Below are positions 38,621-47,617 of a stretch of DNA of 64,000 nucleotides, in pieces (within the stretch, counting starts at the first letter, position 1; each line of letters begins with the position of its first letter). Under the pieces are notes generated by a model. It ran no database searches. It was given only the letters and a program-made list of their open reading frames with translations, and had not been told where the DNA came from. A program made the translations under genes and the position numbers. This DNA comes from Planctomycetota bacterium (lineage in GTDB: Bacteria > Planctomycetota > Planctomycetia > Gemmatales > Gemmataceae), in contig JAIOPV010000188.1 in NCBI GenBank assembly GCA_021413735.1, forward strand, positions 97,378-161,377, written 5' to 3'.

Positions 38621-39196
38621 ATGCGGGACGATCAGGGCGGCGACGTGGTTAACGACGAGTGGGTGCTCCGGCACGGCATCCGGATTCCGAGAGCGGCGGG
38701 AGTGTTCCAGTCGGGTACGGGATGGGTGAAGGTGAACGGGTCGGGCGAGATCGTCGCGGCCGGGGAGCGGGACCAGACGGTACTGGCGTGGCTCGTTGAT
38801 AGGCAGATCCTCGGTTACGCCGACGTCGATTACGGCATCGCCTACGTGACATGCCGGTCCGCCGACCGGGCGTACCGCCGGCAGATGGGGTTCAAGTCCA
38901 GCCTCGACCTCTCGGCCCTGTCGGGGGGAAGCGGACTCTCCTGCGAGCAGGCCGCCCAGGTGTTCAGCCTGATGCGCGTGGAGATCGGGCGGGAGAACGT
39001 CGAGATCGTCGAGTACGCCTGCGACACGATCCGCTCGCCAGAGACGCCGGCGAACCACAAGCCGAATTACCGCCGGGCGTTCACCGCGCTGGCCAAGGCG
39101 TTCGACCGGGCCGTGAAGGAGGTGAAGGACGGGAAGATCAGCGACGAGCCGCAGCCGCGCGTCGAGAAACCGCTTGCGCTCCGTCTTGAATCCTGA
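38621..39196 (+). CDS. Hypothetical protein at the head of the late block
   Basis: A 191-residue protein. N-terminal DEWVLRHGIRIPRAAG, then LDLSALSGGSGLSCEQAAQVFSLMRVEI and a C-terminal helical part (NYRRAFTALAKAFDRAVKEV). Its place directly before a terminator and the terminase genes is where many phages carry a late regulator (antiterminator or activator). No known Q-like or RinA-like motif is visible, so that role is inferred from position only. Confidence 0.6.
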   Translation: MRDDQGGDVVNDEWVLRHGIRIPRAAGVFQSGTGWVKVNGSGEIVAAGERDQTVLAWLVDRQILGYADVDYGIAYVTCRSADRAYRRQMGFKSSLDLSALSGGSGLSCEQAAQVFSLMRVEIGRENVEIVEYACDTIRSPETPANHKPNYRRAFTALAKAFDRAVKEVKDGKISDEPQPRVEKPLALRLES

Positions 39197-39238
39197 TAGG
39201 GTCGGTTTCAGAAATGGGACAAGTGTGCCCGGAAATTG

Positions 39239-39268
39239 CCCCGCCAGTGAGCGGGGTTTTGTGTTTTT
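39239..39268 (+). terminator. Rho-independent terminator abutting the terminase start
   Basis: CCCCGC-CAGTGA-GCGGGG followed by TTTTGTGTTTTT. The T-run ends directly at the ATG of the small terminase gene (39269). The only purine-rich candidate ribosome site, GCGGGG, is inside the stem. Confidence 0.75.
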
Positions 39269-40030
39269 ATGACAGGTAACCTGACCCCCAAGCAGCAGAA
39301 ATTTGTTGAGGAATACCTCATCGACCTGAACGCGACGCAGGCGGCGGTCCGCGCTGGCTACAGCGAGAAGACGGCGAACGAGCAGGGCTCTCGATTGTTA
39401 GCGAATGTTAGTGTTTCGCAAGCTCTCCACCGGGCAATGCAGGAGCGGTCCAAGCGGACGGAGATTACTCAAGACGATGTGCTACAGCGCTGGTGGGATA
39501 TTGCCACGGCGGACGTCAATGAGGTCATCCAGTATCGCCGCTGTTGCTGCCGGCACTGCCACGGGGCGGCCCACGAGTACCAGTGGAAGGATGCCGCGGA
39601 GTTTCATCTCGCCCTTTCCCGATCGGCAGCAGATGAAGACGCGGCCGAAGAGTCGTTGCCGACGGACGAAGGCGGTTACGGCTTCAACCCGACGCTCGAC
39701 CCGCACCCAGGCTGTCCGAAGTGTCACGGTGAGGGGAACGGCGAAGTGTTCGCCGCCGACACCCGGAAGTTATCCGGTGGCGCTCGTCTCCTCTACGACG
39801 GGGTGAAGATCTCCGACCGCGGATTCGAAATCAAGACGCAGGATCGCGCCAAAGCACTCGACAACGTCGCGCGGCACCTCGGCATGTTCGTCGACCGGGC
39901 TGAACTGACCGGCAAGAACGGCGGTCCCATCGAAACGAAGCATACCGGTGCCGTCAAGCTCATCACCGAACTGCAAGGCAAGTCAGTTGACGAACTTACC
40001 CGCCTGTTCACCGAGAAGATGAAGGGATAG
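39269..40030 (+). CDS. Terminase small subunit
   Basis: A 253-residue protein. LTPKQQKFVEEYLIDLNATQAAVRAGYSEKTANEQGSRLL is the helix-turn-helix start of the Terminase_2 (XtmA-like) family that binds the packaging site. Two CxxC pairs (CCCRHCHG near 93-97 and GCPKCHGEG near 151) probably hold zinc. A C-terminal helix (LITELQGKSVDELTRLF) would contact the large subunit. A terminator hairpin lies immediately before the ATG, so expression may depend on antitermination. Confidence 0.85.
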   Translation: MTGNLTPKQQKFVEEYLIDLNATQAAVRAGYSEKTANEQGSRLLANVSVSQALHRAMQERSKRTEITQDDVLQRWWDIATADVNEVIQYRRCCCRHCHGAAHEYQWKDAAEFHLALSRSAADEDAAEESLPTDEGGYGFNPTLDPHPGCPKCHGEGNGEVFAADTRKLSGGARLLYDGVKISDRGFEIKTQDRAKALDNVARHLGMFVDRAELTGKNGGPIETKHTGAVKLITELQGKSVDELTRLFTEKMKG

Positions 40031-40036
40031 CCCCGC

Positions 40037-41596
40037 GTGTCGCTCGACACCGAGGCACTCCGCACCAGCCTGATCCGTCGTCTGGAGATCATCCAGAAGC
40101 TCGAAGCCGACCCCGAGGCGCAGGCCATCACCATGGTCCTGTGCGCCCGTGACCCGGTGTTCTGGTTCAACACTTTCGCGTGGACGTACGACCCGCGCGG
40201 CGCGTCCGAAGGCAAGCCCTCGTACCTGCCCTTCGACCTGTTCCCCCGCCAGGAGGAACTGATCCAGTGGCTGGAGGACCGCGTCACCGGCTCGCAGGAA
40301 GGCCTCGTCGAGAAATCGCGTGACGTCGGGTGGACGTGGGTCGCCGCCGGGTTCGCCCTGCACAAGTGGCTGTTCCACCCCGGCTTCAAGACGACGTTCG
40401 GCTCCCGCAAGGAGGTCTACGTCGACCGCATCGGCGACCCGGACAGTATCTTCGGAAAGCTCCGCCTCCTGCTCGACCGCCTGCCCCACTGGATGATACC
40501 CGCCGGGCTGAGCCGGTCCGAGCACGACAACTTCATGCGCCTGCTCAACCCGGTCAACGGGAACGCCATCACCGGCGAGGCGGGCGACAACATGGGACGC
40601 GGCGGGCGCTCGACGCTCTACGTCGTGGACGAGGGCGCGTTCATCGAGCACGCCGAGAAGGTGGACGCCGCGATCGTAGCGAACGCCAACACCCGCATCT
40701 GGGCGTCGTCCGTCAACGGCACCGGCAACGTCTTCTACCGCAAGCGGCACTCGGGCCACATCCCCGTCTTCCGCTTCCACTGGTCGGACGACCCACGGAA
40801 AGATCAGGCGTGGGCGGACGCCAAACAAATTGAACTCTCCTCGACGCCCGCGACATGGGCCGCCGAGTACGACATCGACTACGCCGCGTCGGTCGAAGGC
40901 ATCTGCATCCCGGCGAAGTGGGTGGAGTCCTCCCGCAAGCTGGCGAAAGCTCTCGACCGGAAGCCGCAGGGCCCCGGGCGGGCCGGTCTCGACGTGGGGG
41001 CCGGGCGTGCGAAGTCGGTCCTGGTCCCGAAGTTCGGGCCGCTGGTGGTAATGCCCAGCGCGTGGCAGACCGTTGACAACATTCACACCACATACGCCGC
41101 CCTCGACGTTGCCCAGCAACTCGGGGTGACGCACCTGAATTACGATTCCGCGGGCGTCGGCAACACGGTCACCAGCACCCTGGTACACGCCAACACCGGC
41201 AGCGTGACCGTCACCCCGGTCAACGTGGGGATGCCGCCGTCCGAAATCCTGATGCCCGACGGCCGCATGGCCAGCGAATGGTTCGGCAACCTCAAAGCCC
41301 AAATCTGGTGGGCCATGCGTGACGCCTTCAAGGCGACTCACGAGCACGTCCGTTATCTGGAGGGCCACGAGGACGGTGTGCCGCACCCGGAAGACGAGTG
41401 GATCCTCCTGCCGGACTGCAACGAGCTCATCGGGCAGGTTTCCATGGTGAAGTGGGGCCGCAACGACAAGGGCAAGATCGTCATCGAATCGAAAAAACAA
41501 CTCGCAGCGCGCGGCGTGCCGTCGCCGGATTATGCCGAAGCTCTGGTGCTGAATTATGCGCCGACCGGTCCCGGCTTCCACTTCGCCGCCATCTAG
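40037..41596 (+). CDS. Terminase large subunit
   Basis: A 519-residue protein; GTG start six bases after the small subunit's stop. The ATPase part has VEKSRDVGWTW as the non-classical Walker A and LYVVDEGAFIE as Walker B near 195-205, followed by WASSVNGTG (coupling motif). The nuclease part has GLDVGAGRAKSV, LNYDSAGVGN and the acidic SPDYAEALVL at the end. It packages DNA into proheads and cuts it. Sequence type resembles terminases of Mu- and P2-like contractile phages without a clear match. Confidence 0.88.
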   Translation: MSLDTEALRTSLIRRLEIIQKLEADPEAQAITMVLCARDPVFWFNTFAWTYDPRGASEGKPSYLPFDLFPRQEELIQWLEDRVTGSQEGLVEKSRDVGWTWVAAGFALHKWLFHPGFKTTFGSRKEVYVDRIGDPDSIFGKLRLLLDRLPHWMIPAGLSRSEHDNFMRLLNPVNGNAITGEAGDNMGRGGRSTLYVVDEGAFIEHAEKVDAAIVANANTRIWASSVNGTGNVFYRKRHSGHIPVFRFHWSDDPRKDQAWADAKQIELSSTPATWAAEYDIDYAASVEGICIPAKWVESSRKLAKALDRKPQGPGRAGLDVGAGRAKSVLVPKFGPLVVMPSAWQTVDNIHTTYAALDVAQQLGVTHLNYDSAGVGNTVTSTLVHANTGSVTVTPVNVGMPPSEILMPDGRMASEWFGNLKAQIWWAMRDAFKATHEHVRYLEGHEDGVPHPEDEWILLPDCNELIGQVSMVKWGRNDKGKIVIESKKQLAARGVPSPDYAEALVLNYAPTGPGFHFAAI

Positions 41597-41605
41597 GGAA
41601 GCCGA

Positions 41606-42943
41606 ATGGGATTCATCAAGGAGATCAAGCAACGGCTCGGCCGCAAGAGGCACGAGCCGGCCCGCGACACCGAGGTGTATCCGCGCTTGATGCAACTGCT
41701 GTCGGGCCAGCGCGTCGACAAGAAGCAGCCCGTCTACAAGCCGACGCCGTGGAACCTGCGCACGTTCTCGACGACGCCCTACGCCCGCCGCGCCATCAAC
41801 ACGATCAAGAACCCGATCGCCCAACTCAACTGGGAAGTCGTCCCGAAGGCCGGCGTCGAGGATAACTCGGAGATCCGCCGTCAGTGCGAACTGGTCACGG
41901 CCTGTCTGAGGAGCCCGAACCACGAGGACAGTTGGCGCTCGCTCGTCGAGAAGGTCATCACCGACGTCCTCCTGGGTGCCGGTGCGATCGAGCTGCAGAC
42001 CGGCGGCGACCAAGCCCGTCCGCTGTGGCTCTACCCCGTTGACGCCCTTTCTATCCAGGTCTACCCGGCGTGGAGCGGCGATCCGAAGGAAGCGAAATAC
42101 TGCCAGGTGCCGGGCTACGGCATGACTTCCGGCGGCGGTGTCGGAATCGACCTGCGCGCCGACGAACTGATCTACATCGCCCCCAACCCGTCGACCTCGC
42201 ACCCGTTCGGGTGCGGACCGCTCGAAATCGCGTTCACGACGATCGCGCGCCTCCTCGGGGTCGGAGACTACGCGGGTAACGTGGCCACGAACGCGCGGCC
42301 CACGACGGTTCTCGACCTCGGCAAAGTCGCGGACGACCAGCTCAAGGCGTTTCGCGCGTACTGGACGAACGAGATCGAGGGGCAGGGCAAGATGCCCATC
42401 CTCAGCACGCCCGAGGGTGCCAAAGCCATCAAGCTCACCGCCGACGGCGACGAGGCGCTCTACCTGAAGTGGCAGGAGTTCCTGAAGACGGAGATCGCCG
42501 CCGCGTTCGACATCTCGCCGCAGAACCTCGGCGTCGAGCGTGACATCAACCGCAGCACGGGCGAGGTCGCGGAGGACCGCGACTGGGACCACGCCATCAA
42601 GCCCTACGCGGGGCTGCTGGAAAGCCACATCAACCGGGATGCCATCGAGGGCAAGCTCGGCTTCAGCCAGATCGAGTTCCGCTTCGTCGGCCTCGACCGC
42701 GAGGACGAGGTCGCCACGAGCCAAATCTTCGAGACCTACTACAAGGCCAACGTTTTCACCCCGAACACCATCCTCGCCAAGTTGGGCGAGCCGCCCGCCG
42801 AACACGCGTGGGGCGACATGACCTACGCCGACACCCAGATCGCCCTCAACGCGGCGCGCGGGTCGGCGGAAGTGGATGACCCGGCCCTGACCGGCGGGAA
42901 GAAGAAATCAGACAAACCGAAACCGACCAAGAAAGGGAATTAG
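41606..42943 (+). CDS. Portal protein
   Basis: A 445-residue protein. WNLRTFSTTPYARRAINTIKNPIAQLNWEV is the opening of HK97/Mu-type portals, followed by LVEKVITDVLLGAGAIELQ and DELIYIAPNPSTSHPFGCGPLE. Near 305, AAAFDISPQNLGVERDINRSTGE matches the wing/stem segment of the family. The Lys-rich tail (KKKSDKPKPTKKGN) is unstructured. It forms the DNA entry ring of the head. Confidence 0.87.
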   Translation: MGFIKEIKQRLGRKRHEPARDTEVYPRLMQLLSGQRVDKKQPVYKPTPWNLRTFSTTPYARRAINTIKNPIAQLNWEVVPKAGVEDNSEIRRQCELVTACLRSPNHEDSWRSLVEKVITDVLLGAGAIELQTGGDQARPLWLYPVDALSIQVYPAWSGDPKEAKYCQVPGYGMTSGGGVGIDLRADELIYIAPNPSTSHPFGCGPLEIAFTTIARLLGVGDYAGNVATNARPTTVLDLGKVADDQLKAFRAYWTNEIEGQGKMPILSTPEGAKAIKLTADGDEALYLKWQEFLKTEIAAAFDISPQNLGVERDINRSTGEVAEDRDWDHAIKPYAGLLESHINRDAIEGKLGFSQIEFRFVGLDREDEVATSQIFETYYKANVFTPNTILAKLGEPPAEHAWGDMTYADTQIALNAARGSAEVDDPALTGGKKKSDKPKPTKKGN

Positions 42944-42947
42944 CTTT

Positions 42948-43727
42948 ATGGGCCTTGAGTTACACACCATCCACGTCCTGAACGGCAGCACACAGCCCGC
43001 ATTCGGGGATAAAATCCAGCTCGGCATCACCACCGCGCTCGCTACCCCGGCATCGGCCAACGCCGTCACCGCGCTCGGCTCCATCACCGCGGGCACGGGC
43101 TTCACGAACGTCAACACCGTCACGCTGGCCCCCAGCGGCGGCACCGGCTCGGGCCTCACCGCCGTCCCCGTATCACTCAAGGCCGTGTCCGCAACGGTCG
43201 TGAACCAGGGAACGAGCGGTTACACGGTCAGCGACACCATTACCTTGACCAACGGCGTCGTCCTGACCGTCGCTTCCGTGAGCAGCGGCAGGGTCGCCAC
43301 CGTCACCGTTTCGACGCCGGGCGCCTTCACCGGCCAGGTCGCCACCAACCCCGTCGCACAGGCATCGACCAGCGGCTCCGGCGTCGGCACGCCGACGTTT
43401 ACCGTCGCCTACGGCCTCGGCGCGGCTCAGATCACGAACTCCGGCAATTACACCGTCGCCCCGTCGATGACGGTGACCGACAGCGCCAGCGGCACGGGTG
43501 CCTCGATCGCCTCGGGCACTCTCGGCGGTAACGGCAGCACGATCTACGCCTTCGTCCCGTTCCAGTTGCCCCCGACTTACAACGTGCAGGTCGAACCGGG
43601 TCTCGACTGCCGCACTTACGTCCCACCGGCCCTCAAGACCACCAGCGGTTTTTCCGTCGCACTTGTTCCCACGACCACCGGCTCGACGCTGGCGGCCGGG
43701 AGCATCGACGTCACCGTTATCGCCTAA
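42948..43727 (+). CDS. Virion structural protein, Gly/Thr/Ser-rich beta repeats
   Basis: A 259-residue protein between portal and the protease genes. Low-complexity beta-rich sequence with repeated motifs like SGYTVSDTITLT, VATVTVSTPGAF and NSGNYTVAP, typical of phage decoration or fibre-like proteins that fold in stacked beta layers. Asp/Thr/Val-rich; no Cys except near the C-terminus. Likely a head decoration or surface protein. AAAGGGAATTAG precedes the ATG. Confidence 0.6.
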   Translation: MGLELHTIHVLNGSTQPAFGDKIQLGITTALATPASANAVTALGSITAGTGFTNVNTVTLAPSGGTGSGLTAVPVSLKAVSATVVNQGTSGYTVSDTITLTNGVVLTVASVSSGRVATVTVSTPGAFTGQVATNPVAQASTSGSGVGTPTFTVAYGLGAAQITNSGNYTVAPSMTVTDSASGTGASIASGTLGGNGSTIYAFVPFQLPPTYNVQVEPGLDCRTYVPPALKTTSGFSVALVPTTTGSTLAAGSIDVTVIA

Positions 43728-43783
43728 CCGTTCACCGGACATCCCGTCCCGTCCCCAATTCACCGCCACCAAGGAGTCACTTT

Positions 43784-44212
43784 ATGGCCTCGAACAAGAA
43801 ACCAGCCAAGCCCGCCGAACAGAAGACCGCACTCGAAGATGAAGTGATCGACGGACCTGAAGCGGAACTCACGGACGACCCGTCTGACGCTCCGGCGGAC
43901 CCAATCGATGAAGTGGGCTCCGACAAGCATGTAGCCGACGACCAAAGTCCGGCTGAAGACGTTCCTGAAGAAGCTGCCGAACCGCAACCAGACGCGATTG
44001 CATCGCAGGCTTTCTCGGAGGTCTTTGACCTCCACGACCGTCTCACGAAAGCCGTCCGCGCCATCGCCTCGGACGCCGGCCAGGAGAAGACCTTCGCACT
44101 GCAACAGTTAGAAATGCTGACCGGCCGACTGAAGATGGTTCTCCCCGCCGGCATCGCGGCGACCGAGAAAGAACTGCAGGCCGACCTCAACACCCTGCTC
44201 GGCCTGCTGTAG
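43784..44212 (+). CDS. Hypothetical head-assembly protein
   Basis: A 142-residue protein with a very acidic N-terminal half (EDEVIDGPEAELTDDPSDAP) and a helical C-terminal half (FSEVFDLHDRLTKAVRAIA, LEMLTGRLKM). Its location before the protease-scaffold gene and its charge suggest a scaffold-like or packaging accessory role; this is inference. Confidence 0.55.
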   Translation: MASNKKPAKPAEQKTALEDEVIDGPEAELTDDPSDAPADPIDEVGSDKHVADDQSPAEDVPEEAAEPQPDAIASQAFSEVFDLHDRLTKAVRAIASDAGQEKTFALQQLEMLTGRLKMVLPAGIAATEKELQADLNTLLGLL

Positions 44213-44215
44213 TCC

Positions 44216-45847
44216 ATGTCGACGAACGGCCTCTACGTCCGGCGCAACCTCACTTCGGCGTCCGCCGCGGCGCTCGTGGAATGGGCGACGTCTCAGGGCT
44301 TCGCCAATCTCGTCCCCGAGCACGAGCTGCATGCCACGATCGTCTACAGCCGCAAGCCCACGTTCCTCCAGCCGAATGACGGCACCGTTACGGCACCCGG
44401 TGACGGGCGGTCCGTAGAGCGGCTCGGTGACAAGGGAGCCGTCGTGCTTCGCTTCGTCTCCCCTGAACTGGACGCCCGCTGGCATGAGGCCCGTCAGATC
44501 GGCGCGTCGTCCGACTACGACGCGTTCACGCCCCATGTCACCTTCACCTACGACGCGGCGGACGTGGACCTCGCCGCGGTCGCACCGTTCACCGGCGAAC
44601 TGGTCTTCGGCCCCGAGATCCACGAGCCGATCACAGAGAACTGGGCCGAGGAAAAGGGCCTGATCGCGCAGAGCGTCACGCTCCACGCCATGGCCCTCAA
44701 CGTCCCCGAGACGCCCGGCCACCCGAACAAGCTCCCCTTCAAGGGCGTCCTCACCCGCATCGACGAGCCGTCGGACTCGCCCCCCGGCGGGAGCAACGGC
44801 AAACGCGTGCTCCTCACCCGCGCGGCCGTCGAACGCGCGCTGCCGACGCTGCTGGGCATGCCGGTTGACGCGCGGGACAACATGAGCGGCCACGACGTGC
44901 GCGCCAAGATCGGCACGATCACCGCCGCCACGATCGAGGGCAACGCCATCCACATCGAGGGCTTCCTCTTTGCCGCCGACTTCCCTCAGGAAGTCCGGCG
45001 GATCCAGTCCGAGCGGGATGACCTGGGCTTCTCATGGGAGATCCAGAACATCTTCGTCGAGGACACTACCGCAGACCCGCTGGTCATCACGGGCTGCACC
45101 TTTACCGGAGCCGCGATCCTTTACAAGGACAAGGCTGCTTACAAAACCACATCACTGGCCGCGCAGGCCGAGGAGAACGACATGACGAAAGAAATTCTGG
45201 ACGCAATTGCCAAACTCGGCGAACAGGTCGGCACGGTAACCACCGCGGTGGAATCCGTAACCGGCCGCCTCGAAAAGATCGAGGCTTCGCAGGCCGAAAC
45301 CACCACGGCGATGCAGGCCGGCAAGGAAGTCCTTGCCAAGGTCGAACCGCACGCCGCCGCACTCGAGGGCATCGCCGCCGCGATGGAGAAGGACGGCATC
45401 GGCGGCCACACCCGCATGGGCCACGTCAAGGCCTGCCGCCTGATGGCCGAGCACCTCCGCGCCGCCGCCGCAACGGCCACCCTGGCCGACGCGTGGCCAG
45501 GCTTCGACGGCTTCCACGCCGCGGCCGAGGTGAAAACCGAAACCAAGGTGAACGTCGGCGAGAGTGCCGAGGTCAAGGCCCTGAAGGACCAGGTCGCCGG
45601 CCTCACCACCAAGATCGCCGACATGCAGGCGTCGGCCACCCGCAAGGCCGAACCGGCCGAGCGCAAGACGCTGACGCCCCAGATCACCGCGCTGCTCGCG
45701 CGCAACGGCATCACCGTGCCCGCGGACGGCAGCGCCAAGCTGGCCGTAGCAGACCTGGACAAGGCGTTCGCCTCCTCCAGCCTGGAGCCGATCAAGCGCA
45801 TGGAGGTGAAGAACGCTCTCTCCAAAGCGGGCCTGCTCGCCGCCTAA
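44216..45847 (+). CDS. 2H-phosphoesterase / prohead protease / scaffold fusion
   Basis: A 543-residue protein with three parts. Residues 1-145: a 2H phosphoesterase fold with H39-A-T41 (HELHATIVYS) and H107-V-T109 (FTPHVTFTY), the paired H-x-T active site also used by the phage anti-CBASS enzyme Acb1, which degrades cyclic nucleotide signals. Residues about 160-315: a prohead protease with VDARDNMSGHDVRAKIG (candidate His) and RDDLGFSWEIQN (candidate Ser), as in S78/HK97-type proteases. Residues about 320-543: a coiled, Ala/Glu-rich scaffold. The major capsid gene follows. The N-terminal domain could be carried in proheads and released by self-cleavage. An RNA-repair role is an alternative to anti-CBASS. 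Confidence 0.78.
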   Translation: MSTNGLYVRRNLTSASAAALVEWATSQGFANLVPEHELHATIVYSRKPTFLQPNDGTVTAPGDGRSVERLGDKGAVVLRFVSPELDARWHEARQIGASSDYDAFTPHVTFTYDAADVDLAAVAPFTGELVFGPEIHEPITENWAEEKGLIAQSVTLHAMALNVPETPGHPNKLPFKGVLTRIDEPSDSPPGGSNGKRVLLTRAAVERALPTLLGMPVDARDNMSGHDVRAKIGTITAATIEGNAIHIEGFLFAADFPQEVRRIQSERDDLGFSWEIQNIFVEDTTADPLVITGCTFTGAAILYKDKAAYKTTSLAAQAEENDMTKEILDAIAKLGEQVGTVTTAVESVTGRLEKIEASQAETTTAMQAGKEVLAKVEPHAAALEGIAAAMEKDGIGGHTRMGHVKACRLMAEHLRAAAATATLADAWPGFDGFHAAAEVKTETKVNVGESAEVKALKDQVAGLTTKIADMQASATRKAEPAERKTLTPQITALLARNGITVPADGSAKLAVADLDKAFASSSLEPIKRMEVKNALSKAGLLAA

Positions 45848-45887
45848 TCCCACCCCTCATCCCACACCACATCAGGAGTACACCACC

Positions 45888-46898
45888 ATGACCATCAATC
45901 CCGCACTCGGAGCCCAGTTCGTCGGCTCCATGGACGCCGCCGCCGACTTCCTCGGCAACGGCGCCGTCGAAGTCAGCATGTACGAGACCGAGATCTTCGA
46001 CCTCGTGCGCCGCTCCTCACCCATCATGGAGCGCGTCCGCGCGGAACCGGCCAACGGCCACCCGCACCGCTTCTTCGAGGAATCCGCCATCGGCCAGGGC
46101 GCGTTCACCGACCCCCGCTCGATCAGCTATTCCGCCGGCGGCCCGACCCGCGTGGAAAAGGTGACCTACATCAAGGCGATGGTCAACGGCTCCAACTTCG
46201 GGCTGTTCGACGTGCAGGTGACCCAGCAGCAGGGCCAGTTCAGCTACGTGGAAGCCAAGGACGTCAACGACATCATCAGCGGCATCCAGGTCGTGCGCTG
46301 CCAGAAGATCTGGCAGGGCGCGGACACGTCCTACACGTCGCCGACCAGCATCGAGTACTACGGCCTGCTCAACCAGATCACCCAGCAGGCGACCATCGCC
46401 CCGGGCGCGTCGATCATCGACGGGCTCAAGGCGCAGGTGGCCAGGATGGTGGCGAACACCAGCTTCGTGGTCCGTCCGACCGCGATCTGGGTGAACCCCA
46501 TCGTGGGCGACTTCATCGACCGCGAGGCCAAGGCCCAGGGCATCACCATGAACACGGTGGAAGTCGTGGCCGGGGTGAAGGTGAAGGCGCTCTCGACGCA
46601 GGCCGGCGAGCTGCCGATCATCTCGACCGACCCGTTCCTGCCCAGCACGACCGACACGTCCTACGGGTTCTCGGCCCCGCCCGCCGGGTACAAGAACTAC
46701 ATGTGCGCGATCCTGAGCGAGAACCTGATCACCCGCCCGTACATCGACGGCGGCAAGAACAGCGGCGGGATGCCGCAGCTGTTCCAGCTCGGCCTCGTCG
46801 GCGATCTGCAGAAGAAGTTCGTCGCGGTCGTCTTCGACGCGGTGCTCGCCAAGGGCCCGGGCTACGCGCACTGCATCGTCGCGGTGCAGCGCCAGTAG
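45888..46898 (+). CDS. Major capsid protein
   Basis: A 336-residue protein. EVSMYETEIFDLVRRSSPIMERVRAEPANGHPHRFFEES at the N-terminus, then QGQFSYVEAKDVNDIISGI and a C-terminal part with MNTVEVVAGVKVKALST and DLQKKFVAVVFDAVLAK, fits an HK97-fold capsid (E-loop near 60-110). It follows the protease-scaffold gene and precedes a terminator, the standard arrangement for high expression. AGGAGT precedes the start. Confidence 0.85.
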   Translation: MTINPALGAQFVGSMDAAADFLGNGAVEVSMYETEIFDLVRRSSPIMERVRAEPANGHPHRFFEESAIGQGAFTDPRSISYSAGGPTRVEKVTYIKAMVNGSNFGLFDVQVTQQQGQFSYVEAKDVNDIISGIQVVRCQKIWQGADTSYTSPTSIEYYGLLNQITQQATIAPGASIIDGLKAQVARMVANTSFVVRPTAIWVNPIVGDFIDREAKAQGITMNTVEVVAGVKVKALSTQAGELPIISTDPFLPSTTDTSYGFSAPPAGYKNYMCAILSENLITRPYIDGGKNSGGMPQLFQLGLVGDLQKKFVAVVFDAVLAKGPGYAHCIVAVQRQ

Positions 46899-46938
46899 TG
46901 ATTGCGCGAGCCACTCGAAACGGCTATAGCTGAAACGC

Positions 46939-46968
46939 GGGCCGCGCCATCCCGGCGCGGCCCCTTTT
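46939..46968 (+). terminator. Terminator behind the capsid gene
   Basis: GGGCCGCGCC-ATCCC-GGCGCGGCCC, a perfect 10-pair stem, followed by CTTTTC. It lies 41 bases after the capsid stop and before the next ribosome site, so it would attenuate downstream expression relative to capsid. Confidence 0.7.
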
Positions 46969-46981
46969 CAAGGAGACCACC

Positions 46982-47218
46982 ATGTTTGTTTACCTGCCCC
47001 ACAAGAAGGCCCTGCACACGATGCACATCAGCCCCGCGGCCGACCCCCGCATGAAGGGCGAGATGCCGTCGGAATGGGTGGACGACAAGAACAACCCGCT
47101 CACGTTTCAGATCGAATTTGTCCGCGGCAAGGCCGAGGTGGACGACAAGCTCGGCAAATACATGACCGAAATGGGTCTGGCCCGCAAAACGAAACTCATC
47201 CTGCCCGAGGACGACTAA
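46982..47218 (+). CDS. Small virion-associated protein
   Basis: A 78-residue protein with AAGGAGACC upstream. FVYLPHKKALHTMHISPAADP and FQIEFVRGKAEVDDKLGKYMTEMGLARKT suggest a small alpha-beta fold. Short genes in this slot often encode capsid-stabilising or connector proteins. Confidence 0.6.
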   Translation: MFVYLPHKKALHTMHISPAADPRMKGEMPSEWVDDKNNPLTFQIEFVRGKAEVDDKLGKYMTEMGLARKTKLILPEDD

Positions 47219-47221
47219 CCC

Positions 47222-47617
47222 ATGCCAACCATGCAAGCCCTGAACGATCAGGGGATCCAGGTCAACGCCGGTGGCGCGATGCAGGTCCTCGTGCCCGCTT
47301 CCGTCCACGGCCTCCCGGCTAGTGTCCCGGCCGGCAACCACGTCACGTCCAACCTTATCTTCTCCGACGGAATGCAAGTCGTTGCGGTCGGCGTCACCTC
47401 GACACAGGCGGGCACGGTTACCGTCCAGCGCTACCTCGACGACGCGGGCCTCATCAAACAGGGCGCTCCCCTGACCGCGTCCCTCGTCGCGAACACCGCC
47501 CAGGTGCTCAACGTCACCGACGGCAACCCCTTCGCCTCGTTCACGGTCGACATCAGTAACAGCGCCGGTTCGGCCGCCAGCCTGACGAACGTCGGCGTCC
47601 TGCTCCAAGGCAAGTAA
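47222..47617 (+). CDS. Virion structural protein, beta-rich
   Basis: A 131-residue protein with MPTMQALNDQGIQVNAGGAMQVLVP and strand-rich sequence (TQAGTVTVQRYLDDAG, ASFTVDISNSAGSAASLTNVGV). Resembles small decoration or head-surface proteins. It is joined to the next gene with no gap (TAA then GTG). Confidence 0.6.
   Translation: MPTMQALNDQGIQVNAGGAMQVLVPASVHGLPASVPAGNHVTSNLIFSDGMQVVAVGVTSTQAGTVTVQRYLDDAGLIKQGAPLTASLVANTAQVLNVTDGNPFASFTVDISNSAGSAASLTNVGVLLQGK

Noticed and set aside
39983-42805. 940-residue minus-strand ORF opposite terminase and portal
   Set aside because: It is an antisense shadow of strongly supported late genes; its Arg/Val/Asp-rich sequence has no domain.
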